Positions 46,372 through 56,052 are shown, numbered from the stretch's first letter. The stretch is DNA of 64,000 nt from Flavobacterium frigidarium DSM 17623 (GCF_000425505.1 NZ_AUDO01000010.1:111055-175054), one strand, 5' to 3'. Made by a program: numbers and translations. Notes: a model not told the origin generated them from the letters alone.

Positions 46372-46575
46372 TTTTACATACGTTTTTTCTGCGGTAAGCT
46401 TGCTACCAACTCGCTTATATCATTACAAAGTATCCCCTTTTTAGGTATTTACTAACTAATAAGATACTGTCGCGTCTCCAACAAATATAACATTAAATAC
46501 CATCTGTTAAAATTTTGATTAGAATTTAATTAGTTAATTTTCTTACAGTATTAATTATGAAATGGGAACAGCTCC

Positions 46576-46673
46576 GCATGAGGGATGGCAGTGGAAATCC
46601 TCCCAATTTTTATTGGGAGATTGCAGCGTACAGCCTGACGCTACCGCAACATAGTGGAGGTAGGGGCATGCCC
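46576..46673 (-). repeat. Core-and-hairpin dispersed repeat, copy 2
   Basis: On the minus strand the order is GGGCATGCC, hairpin, CAGGCTGTACGC, hairpin (CTCCCAA/TTGGGAG), CTGCCATCCCTCATGC: the same three cores as copy 1 at 37319-37433, in the opposite orientation, with unrelated hairpin sequences. Confidence 0.75.
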
Positions 46674-46684
46674 TAATAAAGCAT

Positions 46685-46716
46685 AAAAAAACGACTAAAA
46701 AGTACTCTTTAGTCGT
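46685..46716 (-). terminator. Terminator of the thr operon
   Basis: The 9-bp stem ACGACTAAA/TTTAGTCGT is followed by a six-base T-run on the minus strand, 24 bases after the thrC stop. Confidence 0.9.
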
Positions 46717-46739
46717 TGGTTTAATTTGGATTGTGTGTC

Positions 46740-48029
46740 TTATCCTAAGAATGCTTTCAGCTCTTCGTAAGTTTTGATTTTAGTACTTATTTTATCCTTG
46801 CCCAGTACACTTTCAATTTGTGTTGGTATGGGTAATTTTACGTTTAATGTTGGTTCCACCGTGTCTAAAAACTTGATTGGGTGGGCCGTTTCCAAGAAAA
46901 TTCCAATTGCGTTGGGATGGTTTTCTAATTCTTTTTTAAGCCCTAAATAACCAACTGCACCATGTGGTTCGGCAATATATTCGTTGGCAGCATAAATAGT
47001 TTTCATGGCTGCAATCGTTTCATCATCAGTAAATGTAAATGATGAAAAATCTTTATTGAATTGCGCCAAGTCATTGTTGTACATTTCTTGTATGCGCACA
47101 AAATTACTTGGGTTCCCCACATCCATCGCATTCGAAATCGTTGCTTTGGATGGTTTTGGATCATAGATACCATTTTCTAGAAAGCGAGGCACGGTGTCAT
47201 TCACATTTGTAGAAGCGACAAAATGCTCTATAGGCAAGCCCATTTTTTTGGCAATGATTCCTGCGCAAATGTTTCCAAAATTCCCTGACGGACAAGAAAA
47301 TACTAAAGGTTTGTTTTGTTTTTTCAAGGCTTTGTAGGCAAAGAAAAAGTAAAACATTTGCGGCAACCAGCGCGCTATATTAATAGAATTGGCCGAAGTT
47401 AAATTGTGGTGTTTCAAACTGTCGTCTAAAAACGCTTTTTTGACCATGTCTTGGCAATCGTCAAAAAATCCGTCAACTTCTAATGCTTTTATGTTTTGTC
47501 CAAGCGTAGTCAATTGGCGTTCTTGTATGTCGCTTACTTTGCCAGAAGGGTACAAAATAATAACTTCGACTCCTTTTACACCCAAAAAACCGCTGGCAAC
47601 TGCACCGCCTGTGTCTCCAGAAGTCGCCACAAGAACAGTGTTTTTATTGTCTTTTTTGTCTTTGTTAAAATACCCCAAGCAACGCGACATAAAGCGCGCA
47701 CCCACATCTTTAAAAGCCATTGTTGGTCCGTGGAATAATTCTAACGAGTAGATTCCGTTTTCAACTTCCACTACCGGAAAATCAAAACAAAGTGTTTCAG
47801 CAATAATCTCCTTCAAAACATTTTCTGGAATTTCATCACCTACAAATTGGCGAATGGCTGCAAAAGCAATTTCTTCATTCGATAAATTTTCTATTTCGTC
47901 AAAAAAGGCTTGTGGTAAGGGCGTAATCGATTCCGGAAAATACAATCCTTTGTCGCTGGCTAATCCTTGAATTACCGCTTCTTGAAAAGATACGTTTGGG
48001 TCGTTATGGTTTAAACTGTAGTATTTCAT
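46740..48029 (-). CDS. thrC: Threonine synthase
   Basis: Last step of threonine synthesis: converts O-phospho-homoserine to threonine with PLP. The 429 residues carry the PLP lysine Lys107 in TMAFKDVGARF, SGDTGGAVASGF for the phosphate, and FSCPSGNFGNICAG. It is the third gene of thrA-thrB-thrC on the minus strand. The preceding gap of 117 bases to thrB holds a GC-rich hairpin. Confidence 0.95.
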   Translation of the reverse strand: MKYYSLNHNDPNVSFQEAVIQGLASDKGLYFPESITPLPQAFFDEIENLSNEEIAFAAIRQFVGDEIPENVLKEIIAETLCFDFPVVEVENGIYSLELFHGPTMAFKDVGARFMSRCLGYFNKDKKDNKNTVLVATSGDTGGAVASGFLGVKGVEVIILYPSGKVSDIQERQLTTLGQNIKALEVDGFFDDCQDMVKKAFLDDSLKHHNLTSANSINIARWLPQMFYFFFAYKALKKQNKPLVFSCPSGNFGNICAGIIAKKMGLPIEHFVASTNVNDTVPRFLENGIYDPKPSKATISNAMDVGNPSNFVRIQEMYNNDLAQFNKDFSSFTFTDDETIAAMKTIYAANEYIAEPHGAVGYLGLKKELENHPNAIGIFLETAHPIKFLDTVEPTLNVKLPIPTQIESVLGKDKISTKIKTYEELKAFLG

Positions 48030-48146
48030 TGTTGTGTTGTATTGAGATCCCTTAGCCCTTTCGCCGCGGCGAAGAGGGTGGCTATGCGGATGTAGATAAC
48101 GTATTAGTATGTCTTCTGTTTTATACTTTCATTCTCCTTTCAGGGG

Positions 48147-49073
48147 TTAGGGTGCCATTATTCTCACACCATCAGGATTCACTTTTGAAACATGAATTTC
48201 GTAAGGCAGTTGCATTTGGTCATAAACGGCACTCATTGCTTTGGCAATTTTGTTTGCCGTTGCTTCTCCTTTGCTTAAGGCAAAAATTGAAGGTCCAGAT
48301 CCTGAAATTCCAGATCCCAAAGCACCGTTTTCTAAAGCTGTTTGTTTGATCAAATCAAATCCCGGAATCAATACCGAGCGCAAAGGCTCTACGATTTCGT
48401 CATGCAAAGAGCGACCAATTAAGTCGTAATCTTTAGTGTATAATCCTGCGATTAATCCGCCAACATTTCCCCACTGCATGATGGCGCTTTTTAAAGAAAC
48501 GGTTTGCTTTAATACCGAGCGCGCATCCGATGTTTTCAATTCAATTTGAGGATGAACCACCGTTGCATACAACTCTGACGGACTTTCGATTTTGATAATA
48601 TCCAGCGGTGCATAACTGCGTACCAGCGTAAAACCACCCAATAGGGCAGGAGCCACATTATCTGCATGGGCATTTCCGCAGGCAAGTTTTTCGCCTTGCA
48701 TTGCAAATGGAACCAAATCTTTGATTTCGAAAGGTCTTCCTAACAATTCATTGATTCCGAAAACCGCTCCCGCCGAACTAGCAGCGCTGCTCCCAATGCC
48801 GCTACCGGCTTTGATGTTTTTATAGATTTCGATTTCGAATCCCGCATCCGAGTTTAGTGCTTCTAGCATTGCCAAAGCAGCAACACCTGCGACGTTCTTT
48901 TCGGTTTCTAACGGTAAATCGGCACCCACTAATTTAGTGATGCGAATTCCTTTTTGATCTGATTTTCTAATAATCATTTCGTCACCTACATTGTCCAAAC
49001 ACAATCCAAGGACATCAAATCCACAAGATAGGTTGGCAATAGTAGCAGGACAGAATATTTTTATTTCGTTCAT
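48147..49073 (-). CDS. thrB: Homoserine kinase
   Basis: Phosphorylates homoserine with ATP (GHMP kinase family). The 308 residues show the phosphate loop KAGSGIGSSAASSAGA at 88-103 and the GSGISGSGPSIFAL segment near the C-terminus. It stands between thrA and thrC, so it is the second gene of the operon. Confidence 0.95.
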   Translation of the reverse strand: MNEIKIFCPATIANLSCGFDVLGLCLDNVGDEMIIRKSDQKGIRITKLVGADLPLETEKNVAGVAALAMLEALNSDAGFEIEIYKNIKAGSGIGSSAASSAGAVFGINELLGRPFEIKDLVPFAMQGEKLACGNAHADNVAPALLGGFTLVRSYAPLDIIKIESPSELYATVVHPQIELKTSDARSVLKQTVSLKSAIMQWGNVGGLIAGLYTKDYDLIGRSLHDEIVEPLRSVLIPGFDLIKQTALENGALGSGISGSGPSIFALSKGEATANKIAKAMSAVYDQMQLPYEIHVSKVNPDGVRIMAP

Positions 49074-49089
49074 ATATTTTTTGTGTCAG

Positions 49090-49153
49090 GTTTAAAGTTT
49101 AAAGTTTCAGATTTGTGAGTAATTTGAAACTTTAAACTTAAAAAACTTTAAAC
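49090..49153. repeat. Hairpin repeat between thrB and thrA
   Basis: TTTAAAGTTT-type direct copies on one side pair with TTTAAACTTT-type copies on the other (GTTTAAAGTTTCA with TGAAACTTTAAAC, loop about 15 bases), so the 87-base gap between the two genes can fold into a long AT-rich hairpin. It may modulate thrB level or be an old repeat. Confidence 0.5.
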
Positions 49154-49160
49154 TTTTCTT

Positions 49161-51608
49161 TTACACATTCCCAATTCTAATAACATCGGCAAAAATTCCA
49201 GAAGCAGTAACTGCAGCTCCTGCACCGGCACCTTTTATTAATAAAGGTTGGTCTACATAACGATCTGTATAAAACAATACAATATTGTCTTTTCCCTCTA
49301 AGTTGTAAAAAGGATGGTCTTTTGGGATGAATTGTAAACCTACGCTCGCTTTTCCATCTTCAAATTGTGCTACAAATTTCAAGCGACTGTCTTTGGCATT
49401 GGCTTCCGCCAAAATTCCTTCAAAATGGCTTGCATATTGTGTAAGCGATTTAAAAAAGTCTTCGTTGTTTGTAGTGGCCATACATTCAGTAGGCAAGAAC
49501 GATTCGTTTGCAATATCCTCAATTTCCATTTGGTACCCGCTTTCACGAATAAGAATCAAGATCTTTCGAGCAACATCGATTCCGCTCAAGTCAATTTTTG
49601 GATCGGGCTCTGTAAATCCTTGCACGCCTGCTTCTTTCACCACATCGTGAAATGAATGGTCTGCATCAAAATTATTGAAGATAAAGTTCAAACTTCCCGA
49701 TAAAACAGCTTGAATTTTATTCACTTTATCACCAGATGCCACTAAGTTTTTAACGGTATCAATGATTGGTAATCCTGCTCCAACATTTGTTTCGAATAGA
49801 AATGGTGCATTGTACCTACGTGATAAAGTCTTCAAGTTTTTATAATTATCAAATGCCGATGAACACGCAATTTTATTACAAGTAACCACCGCCACACTTT
49901 CTCTTAGGTACTGTGCATAAGTTTGTGACACACTTTCATTGGCGGTAATGTCGACAAAAATACTGTTACGTAAATTCAAATCTTTGACTTGCTCGATAAA
50001 CAGTTGTTGGTCGGCTTTCTCACCTTTATCTAATGCTTCTGGCCAAGATTTTAAATCGATACCTTCCTCATCAAAAAGCATTTTTTTAGAATTTGCCAGA
50101 GCTATTACACGAAGGTTTATTTTTAAATTCTCTTTCAGGAACTTTTTTTGTTGCTTAATTTGGTCAATGAATTTTTCTCCTACGTTTCCAACACCCATCA
50201 CAAACAAATTCAGTTGTTTGGTGTTTTCTTCAAAAAAGCGTTCGTGTAAGGTGTTCAATGCTTTTTTTACATCTCTTTCGTTAATAACCGCCGAAATGTT
50301 TCTTTCCGAAGCACCTTGAGCGATCGCGCGAATGTTGACATTGTTTTTACCTAAAGTACTAAACATTTTTCCGCTTAGACCTTGATGGTTTTTCATGTTT
50401 TCACCCACCAAAGCAATGATGCAAAGGTCTTTTTCGACGATGCAGGGTTCTACTTTATTTTGCGTGATTTCGATTTCGAATGCTTTATTAATCGCTTCCT
50501 CGGCAACATTGGCATCTGAATTCAAGATTCCGATACAAATAGAATGTTCAGAGGAAGCTTGCGTGATGAAAATAACATTCACGTTGGCTTGTGATAACGT
50601 TTCGAATAATCTTTTTGAAGATCCTAAAACCCCAATCATTCCGGGTCCTTCGAGAGTAATCAAAGAGATGTTGTCAATATGACTAATTCCTTTTACCGGA
50701 TTCCCATTTGCAATAGCGTTATTCGAAATAAAAGTTCCTTCGGCATCTGGTTCAAAAGTGTTTTTGATAAGAATAGGAATGTTTTTTCGTAACACCGGTT
50801 GTATAGTTGGTGGGTACAACACCTTGGCACCAAAATGGGACAATTCCATTGCTTCTTGGTACGAAATCGTAGCGATAGGTTGTGCTTGTTTTACAATACG
50901 CGGATTTGCAGTAAACATTCCATTTACATCTGTCCAGATTTCCAATTCAGCTACGTTTAATGCACCAGCTATAATGGCAGCCGTATAATCAGATCCACCA
51001 CGTCCTAATGTAGTTGTGATTCCGTCTTGTGACGAGGCAATAAAACCAGGCATGACTGTCACTTGGTTTGCAACTGATTTAAAATATTCGGCAATTAAAT
51101 TATTCGTTACGTCAAAATTCACAGCTGCTTTCCCAAAGTTACTGTTCGTTTTAATTAACTCTCTACTATCCTTATATCCGGCCTTGGGTAACTTTTGTTT
51201 CAAAGCCTCAGCAATAATATAAGAAGACAATAATTCACCAAAACTCAAAATTGTGTCTGCTGTTCTAGGGGAAAGTTCGCCAAGAAGGAAACAACCGTCT
51301 AACAAAGTTTCAAGGTGGTTTACAATTCTTTTTATATGACTTAGCGAGCTGCTTTGCTCACTTACAGGAATAAATTCTTTAATGGTGTCTAAATGCTTTT
51401 TTTCAATTTCGATCACTAAAGTCTTGTAAGTCTCATCAGCAGCAGCCGCTTTTGAAGCAGCAGTTTGCAATAAATCGGTCACTTTGCTCAGTGCAGAAAC
51501 GACTACGATTAGCTGCTCCTGTTTGGCTTGATTTTGAACGATGTCTAAGACTAATTTTATATTTGTGGCATTGGCTACTGATGTACCGCCAAATTTTAAT
51601 ACTTTCAT
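49161..51608 (-). CDS. thrA: Bifunctional aspartokinase/homoserine dehydrogenase
   Basis: Catalyses the first and third steps of the aspartate pathway to threonine. The 815 residues start MKVLKFGGTSV (aspartokinase, about 1-285), contain two ACT regulatory domains (about 300-450, with LITLEGPGMIGVLG and IIALVGENMKNHQGL) that bind threonine in known enzymes, and a C-terminal homoserine dehydrogenase (MGVGNVGEKF for NAD(P), then LIDTVKNL and GFTEPDPKIDLSGID). The ATG at 51608 is chosen over a GTG at 51653 because it starts the kinase motif. It is regulated by the leader at 51718-51819 (see that entry). Confidence 0.95.
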   Translation of the reverse strand: MKVLKFGGTSVANATNIKLVLDIVQNQAKQEQLIVVVSALSKVTDLLQTAASKAAAADETYKTLVIEIEKKHLDTIKEFIPVSEQSSSLSHIKRIVNHLETLLDGCFLLGELSPRTADTILSFGELLSSYIIAEALKQKLPKAGYKDSRELIKTNSNFGKAAVNFDVTNNLIAEYFKSVANQVTVMPGFIASSQDGITTTLGRGGSDYTAAIIAGALNVAELEIWTDVNGMFTANPRIVKQAQPIATISYQEAMELSHFGAKVLYPPTIQPVLRKNIPILIKNTFEPDAEGTFISNNAIANGNPVKGISHIDNISLITLEGPGMIGVLGSSKRLFETLSQANVNVIFITQASSEHSICIGILNSDANVAEEAINKAFEIEITQNKVEPCIVEKDLCIIALVGENMKNHQGLSGKMFSTLGKNNVNIRAIAQGASERNISAVINERDVKKALNTLHERFFEENTKQLNLFVMGVGNVGEKFIDQIKQQKKFLKENLKINLRVIALANSKKMLFDEEGIDLKSWPEALDKGEKADQQLFIEQVKDLNLRNSIFVDITANESVSQTYAQYLRESVAVVTCNKIACSSAFDNYKNLKTLSRRYNAPFLFETNVGAGLPIIDTVKNLVASGDKVNKIQAVLSGSLNFIFNNFDADHSFHDVVKEAGVQGFTEPDPKIDLSGIDVARKILILIRESGYQMEIEDIANESFLPTECMATTNNEDFFKSLTQYASHFEGILAEANAKDSRLKFVAQFEDGKASVGLQFIPKDHPFYNLEGKDNIVLFYTDRYVDQPLLIKGAGAGAAVTASGIFADVIRIGNV

Positions 51609-51627
51609 GTTGTGCATTTTGATTTTG

Positions 51628-51653
51628 AAAAAAAGCGAATGTTTATTATTCAC
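51628..51653 (-). terminator. Candidate attenuator hairpin of the thr operon
   Basis: On the minus strand GTGAAT pairs with ATTCGC (7-base loop, one G-U) and is followed by seven Ts, 20 bases before thrA. The stem is short, so it is a weak terminator alone; its position after the Thr-rich leader makes it a good attenuator candidate. Confidence 0.5.
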
Positions 51654-51717
51654 CCAAGAATTTTATCTCTAAAAAGAAATAACAATATAATACGGTTATA
51701 TGTAAAAGTGTATACCC

Positions 51718-51819
51718 CTAAGGGGTTGTAGTTGTAGTAGAGAATGTAAACGTCATAGCAGTGCCAACCCAAATTTGAGTTGTTATCGAAGATTGATATG
51801 TTGTGCTGTTGTTTATCAT
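51718..51819 (-). CDS. thrL: Threonine operon leader peptide
   Basis: A 33-codon frame, MINNSTTYQSSITTQIWVGT then AMTFTFSTTTTTP. It has twelve Thr codons, five of them consecutive just before the end, and the stop codon lies in the loop of a CCCC-TTA-GGGG hairpin (51714-51726). This is the classic layout of a ribosome-mediated attenuator sensing charged Thr-tRNA upstream of thrABC. The start is almost at the predicted transcription start. Confidence 0.8.
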   Translation of the reverse strand: MINNSTTYQSSITTQIWVGTAMTFTFSTTTTTP

Positions 51820-51828
51820 TGTTGTTTT

Positions 51829-51856
51829 CAAAAATACGTCTTTTTATAAAATTCAA
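51829..51856 (-). promoter_or_regulatory. Promoter of the thr operon
   Basis: On the minus strand TTG (51856-51854) and TATTTTTG (51836-51829) are separated by 17 bases, an exact TTG/TAnnTTTG pair. It places transcription just upstream of the leader ATG at 51819. Confidence 0.72.
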
Positions 51857-52499
51857 AAACCAATTTGAACGTTTTGCGAATATTTTAAAATACTGCAAAA
51901 TATCAGTCTTAGCTTTAAGAAATCGTATTTTAAAGCAGCTTTCTACGGACTATTGTGATTTATGTTCGAAAAATTAATATGTATTCCTAAATTAAAGTGT
52001 TGTAATCCACTATTTATTTGGCTGTTCGTTCCCCTTTTTCGACCGAAATTATTAAAATCTAAGTTTATTCTCGTTTAAAAACCATTTCTAAAGCTAGGTT
52101 ACAAAGTGTTTTAGTTAACTAAGATATTTAAGGAAAGGATATTAATATTACAAACATCAGCAAGATTTGTATTGATTTATTGAGAAGGTGATTAGCTGCT
52201 CTTTTTCAATATAACTATTCGAAAAATTACAGAAACTAATGCAGAGAAGGGGAGAGCAATTGCATCAATTGAAGTATGCTTGAATAAATATATTGGTGAT
52301 GAATAGCGTGCTGATGTAAAAGTATGCCCCTGTGCTATGATATATGTATAATTTTGTAGTACAATACAGAATAATATGCTTTGAAATTGAGAAAACAGTT
52401 GCATTTTACTACAGTTTTTTAACAGAACGCGAATTATTTAATTTGTTTAGCTTTTAAAGAGAAAAAATAAATAAATTTGCAACCATAAAAATATAAAAA
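51837..52499. other. Intergenic region between thr operon and the phosphate genes
   Basis: AT-rich, with no convincing gene. A 70-codon minus-strand frame at 52192-52404 has no recognisable family and is not called. The -7 box of the DUF47 gene lies at 52472-52479. Confidence 0.5.
52472..52479 (+). promoter_or_regulatory. -7 promoter box of the phosphate gene pair
   Basis: TAAATTTG matches TAnnTTTG, 20 bases before the ATG. A TTG lies 26 bases upstream, a little far for a -33 element. Confidence 0.5.
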
Positions 52500-53144
52500 A
52501 TGTCAATAAATAGTCTTTTCCAGTTTTTAGTACCGAAAGATAAAAAATTCTTTCCCCTGTTTGAACAAGCATCAAGTAACTTGATTGAATTAGCTTCAAA
52601 CTTACACGAGGCAGTAAACCTTCCTTTAAAAGAAAGAGAAGCAATTTTCCAAAAAATTGATGAATTAGAACAAAAAGGAGAAGATATCACGCGTCAAACA
52701 AATTTAGAATTGAGTAGAAATTTTATTACTCCATTTGATAGAGAAGACATTCACTCGCTGGTAACTGCTATTGATAACGTAGCTGACCGTTTACACGGGG
52801 CATCTAGCATTATGCGTTTGTACCAAGTTGATAAGATTACAAAATCAATTAGAAAATTGACAGAAATCAATCTTGAAGCATGTCAAAATATTGATACTGC
52901 CGTGAATGAATTGAGAAATTTAAAAAACATCCCAAGTATTACAGCAGCTTGTGCTAGAATTTCGAAATTAGAAAATAAATCAGATAATGTTTATAACAAG
53001 GCTGTTTTCGAAATTTTCGAAAATGAAACTGATGTAAAAAATATTATTAAATATAAAGAGGTTTTATCTGTCTTAGAATCCGCTACAGACAAATGTAAAA
53101 GTGTTGCTAGTATTCTAGAATCGATTTCGGTAAAACACTCTTAA
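52500..53144 (+). CDS. DUF47 (PhoU-like) phosphate transport regulator
   Basis: A 214-residue all-helical protein of the DUF47 family, structurally related to PhoU and commonly encoded beside low-affinity phosphate transporters, where it is thought to control the transporter. The helices contain the family signs PLKEREAIFQKIDELEQKGEDIT and FITPFDREDIHSLVTAIDNVAD. It is followed by the Pit transporter gene after 35 bases, in one transcription unit. Confidence 0.92.
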   Translation: MSINSLFQFLVPKDKKFFPLFEQASSNLIELASNLHEAVNLPLKEREAIFQKIDELEQKGEDITRQTNLELSRNFITPFDREDIHSLVTAIDNVADRLHGASSIMRLYQVDKITKSIRKLTEINLEACQNIDTAVNELRNLKNIPSITAACARISKLENKSDNVYNKAVFEIFENETDVKNIIKYKEVLSVLESATDKCKSVASILESISVKHS

Positions 53145-53179
53145 AGTTTATTTTTATTTCATTTTGAAGTTCTAAGTAT

Positions 53180-54520
53180 ATGACGTTACTTTTAGTTATT
53201 ATAGTACTAGCCTTAATTTTTGATTACATCAACGGTTTTCATGACGCTGCAAATGCCATTGCTACCGTAGTTGCGACAAAAGTATTAACGCCTTTTCAAG
53301 CTGTTCTATGGGCAGCTTTTTTTAATTTTCTAGCCTACTGGGTTTTTGGTTTTGGAGTGGCAGATACTGTAGCAAAAACTGCTAACACTATGGAAATTAC
53401 CCTTGTGGTAATTCTAGCTGGTGTAATTGCTGCCATTTGTTGGAATCTACTAACATGGTGGTTGGGAATTCCCTCAAGTTCATCACACACATTAATTGGT
53501 GGTTTTGCAGGAGCTGCAATAGCGCATTCAATTGCAAATCACGGTTTCTCTGCATACATAGGTGCTGATGGTGCAACGCATTACTGGTACGAAATTGTGA
53601 GCTGGTATAAAGCAGGTAAAGATGGAGGTATGCCATCAGGAGTTTTAATTATCATCGCTTTTATAGTTTTAGCACCGTTATTAGGTGCGATGGCGTCGTA
53701 TTTAATCTCAATCTGGTTGCTTAATGCTTCGCGCAAAAGTATCTATCCAAAGATTTTTACAGTAGCTTTAATGATTGCTACAATCTGGTTTGTATACGTT
53801 CAAATGATTCCTTACGACGTTATTACGGCTGATGGAAAATTACCTCGTTTTGAAAACTCTGAGTTCTGGAGTGTTGCGTTTGAACCGCACAATATCAAGT
53901 GGTTTTTAGTAGCTTCAATAATTTTAATTGTAAGTGCTTTTTGCTTGATATTTAGTAGCTTGAACTTACATCAAGCAGATGCCGCTTTGAGAAAGATGCA
54001 ATTGGTATCTTCTGCTGCATTTAGTTTAGGTCATGGTGGTAATGATTCACAAAAAGTAATGGGTATTATAGCAGCAGCAGTTGCCGTTTATATTAACGCC
54101 AACCCAGGTATACAAATGGATTCTTGGTTAGATGTTGTTTTACCGTCAGAAAGTGGAGCATTTAGAATGCCTGACTGGATTCCGCTAGCATGTTATACTG
54201 CTATTGCAGCGGGTACTTTAAGTGGTGGATGGAAAATTGTAAAAACTATGGGTTCGAAGATTACAAAAGTAACTTCGTTTGAAGGTGTAGCTGCAGAAAC
54301 TGCTGGAGCATTGACATTGTATTTCACAGAGCATTTAAAAATTCCAGTAAGTACAACACATACTATTACAGGTTCAATCATTGGAGTAGGATTAACTAAG
54401 CGTGTCTCTGCAGTAAGATGGGGAGTAACGGTAAGTTTGCTATGGGCTTGGGTATTGACGATTCCAATTTCGGCATTATTAGCAGCTATTGTATATTATG
54501 TACTTAGTATTTTTATATAA
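53180..54520 (+). CDS. Inorganic phosphate transporter (Pit family)
   Basis: A 446-residue inner-membrane phosphate permease with about ten helices and the internal duplication of the family. Each half carries the signature GxxDAANxxA/SxxG-like segment: FDYINGFHDAANAIATVVAT at the start and SLGHGGNDSQKVMGIIAA in the second half, plus GIPSSSSHTLIGG and PVSTTHTITGS. It is co-transcribed with the DUF47 gene and ends at a strong terminator. Confidence 0.94.
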   Translation: MTLLLVIIVLALIFDYINGFHDAANAIATVVATKVLTPFQAVLWAAFFNFLAYWVFGFGVADTVAKTANTMEITLVVILAGVIAAICWNLLTWWLGIPSSSSHTLIGGFAGAAIAHSIANHGFSAYIGADGATHYWYEIVSWYKAGKDGGMPSGVLIIIAFIVLAPLLGAMASYLISIWLLNASRKSIYPKIFTVALMIATIWFVYVQMIPYDVITADGKLPRFENSEFWSVAFEPHNIKWFLVASIILIVSAFCLIFSSLNLHQADAALRKMQLVSSAAFSLGHGGNDSQKVMGIIAAAVAVYINANPGIQMDSWLDVVLPSESGAFRMPDWIPLACYTAIAAGTLSGGWKIVKTMGSKITKVTSFEGVAAETAGALTLYFTEHLKIPVSTTHTITGSIIGVGLTKRVSAVRWGVTVSLLWAWVLTIPISALLAAIVYYVLSIFI

Positions 54521-54542
54521 AAAGTTCATGTTGCAGCACATA

Positions 54543-54578
54543 AAAAAAAGCCTTCTTAATTTTAAGAAGGCTTTTTTT
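54543..54578. terminator. Bidirectional terminator after the Pit gene
   Basis: The 13-bp perfect stem AAAGCCTTCTTAA/TTAAGAAGGCTTT has A/T-runs on both sides and separates convergent genes. Confidence 0.92.
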
Positions 54579-54600
54579 ATGCTTAGAAATAGTTGAATAA

Positions 54601-55971
54601 CTATCTTATTTTAAAGTTTTTCTCAATTGCTTTGATCATTTCACCAGCAATATCTTTATTAGTGGCACCTTCAATTCCTTCTAGTCCTGGCGAAGAGTTT
54701 ACCTCTAGTAACAAAGGCCCTTTTGATGATCGAATGATGTCTACACCAGCAACTTTTAAGTCCATTGCTTTAGCGGCTTTAATCGCAATTTTCTTCTCCT
54801 CAGGTGTAGCTTTAATGATAGAAGCTGTTCCACCTAAATGGATGTTTGCTCTAAATTCGCCTGGCATAGCCTCACGTTGAATAGTCGCCACTACTTTACC
54901 ATCAATAACAAATAAACGTAAATCCTTTCCGTTTGCTTCCTTAATAAATTCTTGTACTAAGATATTTGCATTGACACTCTTGAAAGCGTTAATTACACTT
55001 TCGGCTGCTTTTTTAGTTTCTGCAAGAACAACACCTTTTCCTTGTGTTCCTTCCAATAATTTGACAATTAAAGGCGAACCTCCAACCATTTTAATCAAAT
55101 CGTTTGTATCCAACGGAGAATTGGCAAATCCAGTAGTAGGAATTCCTATACCGCTATTTAGTAACAGCTGTAATGAAAATAATTTATCTCTAGATTGTGT
55201 AATTGCATTAGCCGAATTCAAACTATATACTTTTAACGCTTCAAACTGACGTGTTAACGCACAACCATAAAAAGTAATGCTAGGGCGGATTCTAGGGATG
55301 ATGGCGTCAAATTGATTTAATATGATTCCACCTCTATAATGAATCTCCGGAGTTTGTGCGTCCAGTTTCATATAGCATTCTTTTATGTTCAAGAAGTGCA
55401 TTTCGTGGCCACGCATTTCTCCAGCTTCCATGATACGCTTATTGCTGTACAACTCAGGATTACTAGCCAAAACTCCAATGCGCAAACCTGTGCTTGCTTT
55501 TTCGGCGTTTTTATAAAGATCTTTTAATGTTTCTGGATTAGGTTCTCCAATAAGATATTTTTTTTCAGGATCAACAAGAACTCTACCGCTCATGGCTTCT
55601 CGCCCTAGTAGCATTCTAAAACCCATCGAGTCTCTATTGGTCAATGTCATTTCAATAGGCCATTTAGAATCACCTATTTCTAACATAGTTTGAATTACGT
55701 AACGTTGCTCTCTAAATCCACTAGAACTTTTTACAATTCTCTTGTCTACTAGCGGAGCTTCGCAATGTATTACTGTTTTGTTATTGTTTTGAATAGGGTT
55801 GATATCAAATTTAACCCAGTTTGTGTCGTCTTTAATAAAGGGTGCGATATTTACTGCGTGTAATGCAGATGTTTTTGCCCCTGAATCTACACGAGCTTTA
55901 ATGGTAGGAATACCTAAGTCAGGAAATGTGCACCACTCTTCGCTACCCAGAATTACTTTATTTTCAGACAT
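54601..55971 (-). CDS. RimB-RimK fusion: retropepsin-like domain plus ATP-grasp ligase
   Basis: A 456-residue fusion. Residues 1-140 match the RimB/ATP-dependent zinc protease (retropepsin-like) family, with [11 protein letters not shown] at 29-39; residues about 165-455 are RimK, an ATP-grasp enzyme that adds glutamate to ribosomal protein S6 or related targets. The RimK part has RLRPS-type [24 protein letters not shown], the metal-binding [12 protein letters not shown] and a phosphate loop. In many bacteria RimK and RimB are separate genes; here they form one chain, so the ligase and a possible protease that trims its tails are linked. Confidence 0.92.
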   Translation of the reverse strand: MSENKVILGSEEWCTFPDLGIPTIKARVDSGAKTSALHAVNIAPFIKDDTNWVKFDINPIQNNNKTVIHCEAPLVDKRIVKSSSGFREQRYVIQTMLEIGDSKWPIEMTLTNRDSMGFRMLLGREAMSGRVLVDPEKKYLIGEPNPETLKDLYKNAEKASTGLRIGVLASNPELYSNKRIMEAGEMRGHEMHFLNIKECYMKLDAQTPEIHYRGGIILNQFDAIIPRIRPSITFYGCALTRQFEALKVYSLNSANAITQSRDKLFSLQLLLNSGIGIPTTGFANSPLDTNDLIKMVGGSPLIVKLLEGTQGKGVVLAETKKAAESVINAFKSVNANILVQEFIKEANGKDLRLFVIDGKVVATIQREAMPGEFRANIHLGGTASIIKATPEEKKIAIKAAKAMDLKVAGVDIIRSSKGPLLLEVNSSPGLEGIEGATNKDIAGEMIKAIEKNFKIR

Positions 55972-56052
55972 ATTTTGGTTGGTTTAAAAACAGTTTTATA
56001 AAAACCAAATGTAGAAATTTGTTTTTAAAAACCTAGTTAATTTATATAAAGA

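Noticed and set aside
37319..46673. Search for CRISPR arrays, tRNA genes and insertion sequences
   Set aside because: No regularly spaced direct repeats, no cloverleaf with a TTCGA arm, and no transposase frame or terminal repeats were seen in this island or elsewhere in the window.
47389..47751. 120-codon plus-strand frame inside thrC
   Set aside because: Antisense to a well-conserved gene and without own features.
48060..48095. GC-rich hairpin between thrB and thrC as a possible further copy of the core-and-hairpin repeat
   Set aside because: Only a loose match to core 2 and no cores 1 or 3; kept only as an unassigned hairpin.
49939..50319. 126-codon plus-strand frame inside thrA
   Set aside because: Antisense shadow of the homoserine dehydrogenase part.
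52192..52404. 70-codon minus-strand frame in the thr-phosphate gap
   Set aside because: No recognisable family, no promoter or terminator of its own, and the region is otherwise AT-rich non-coding.
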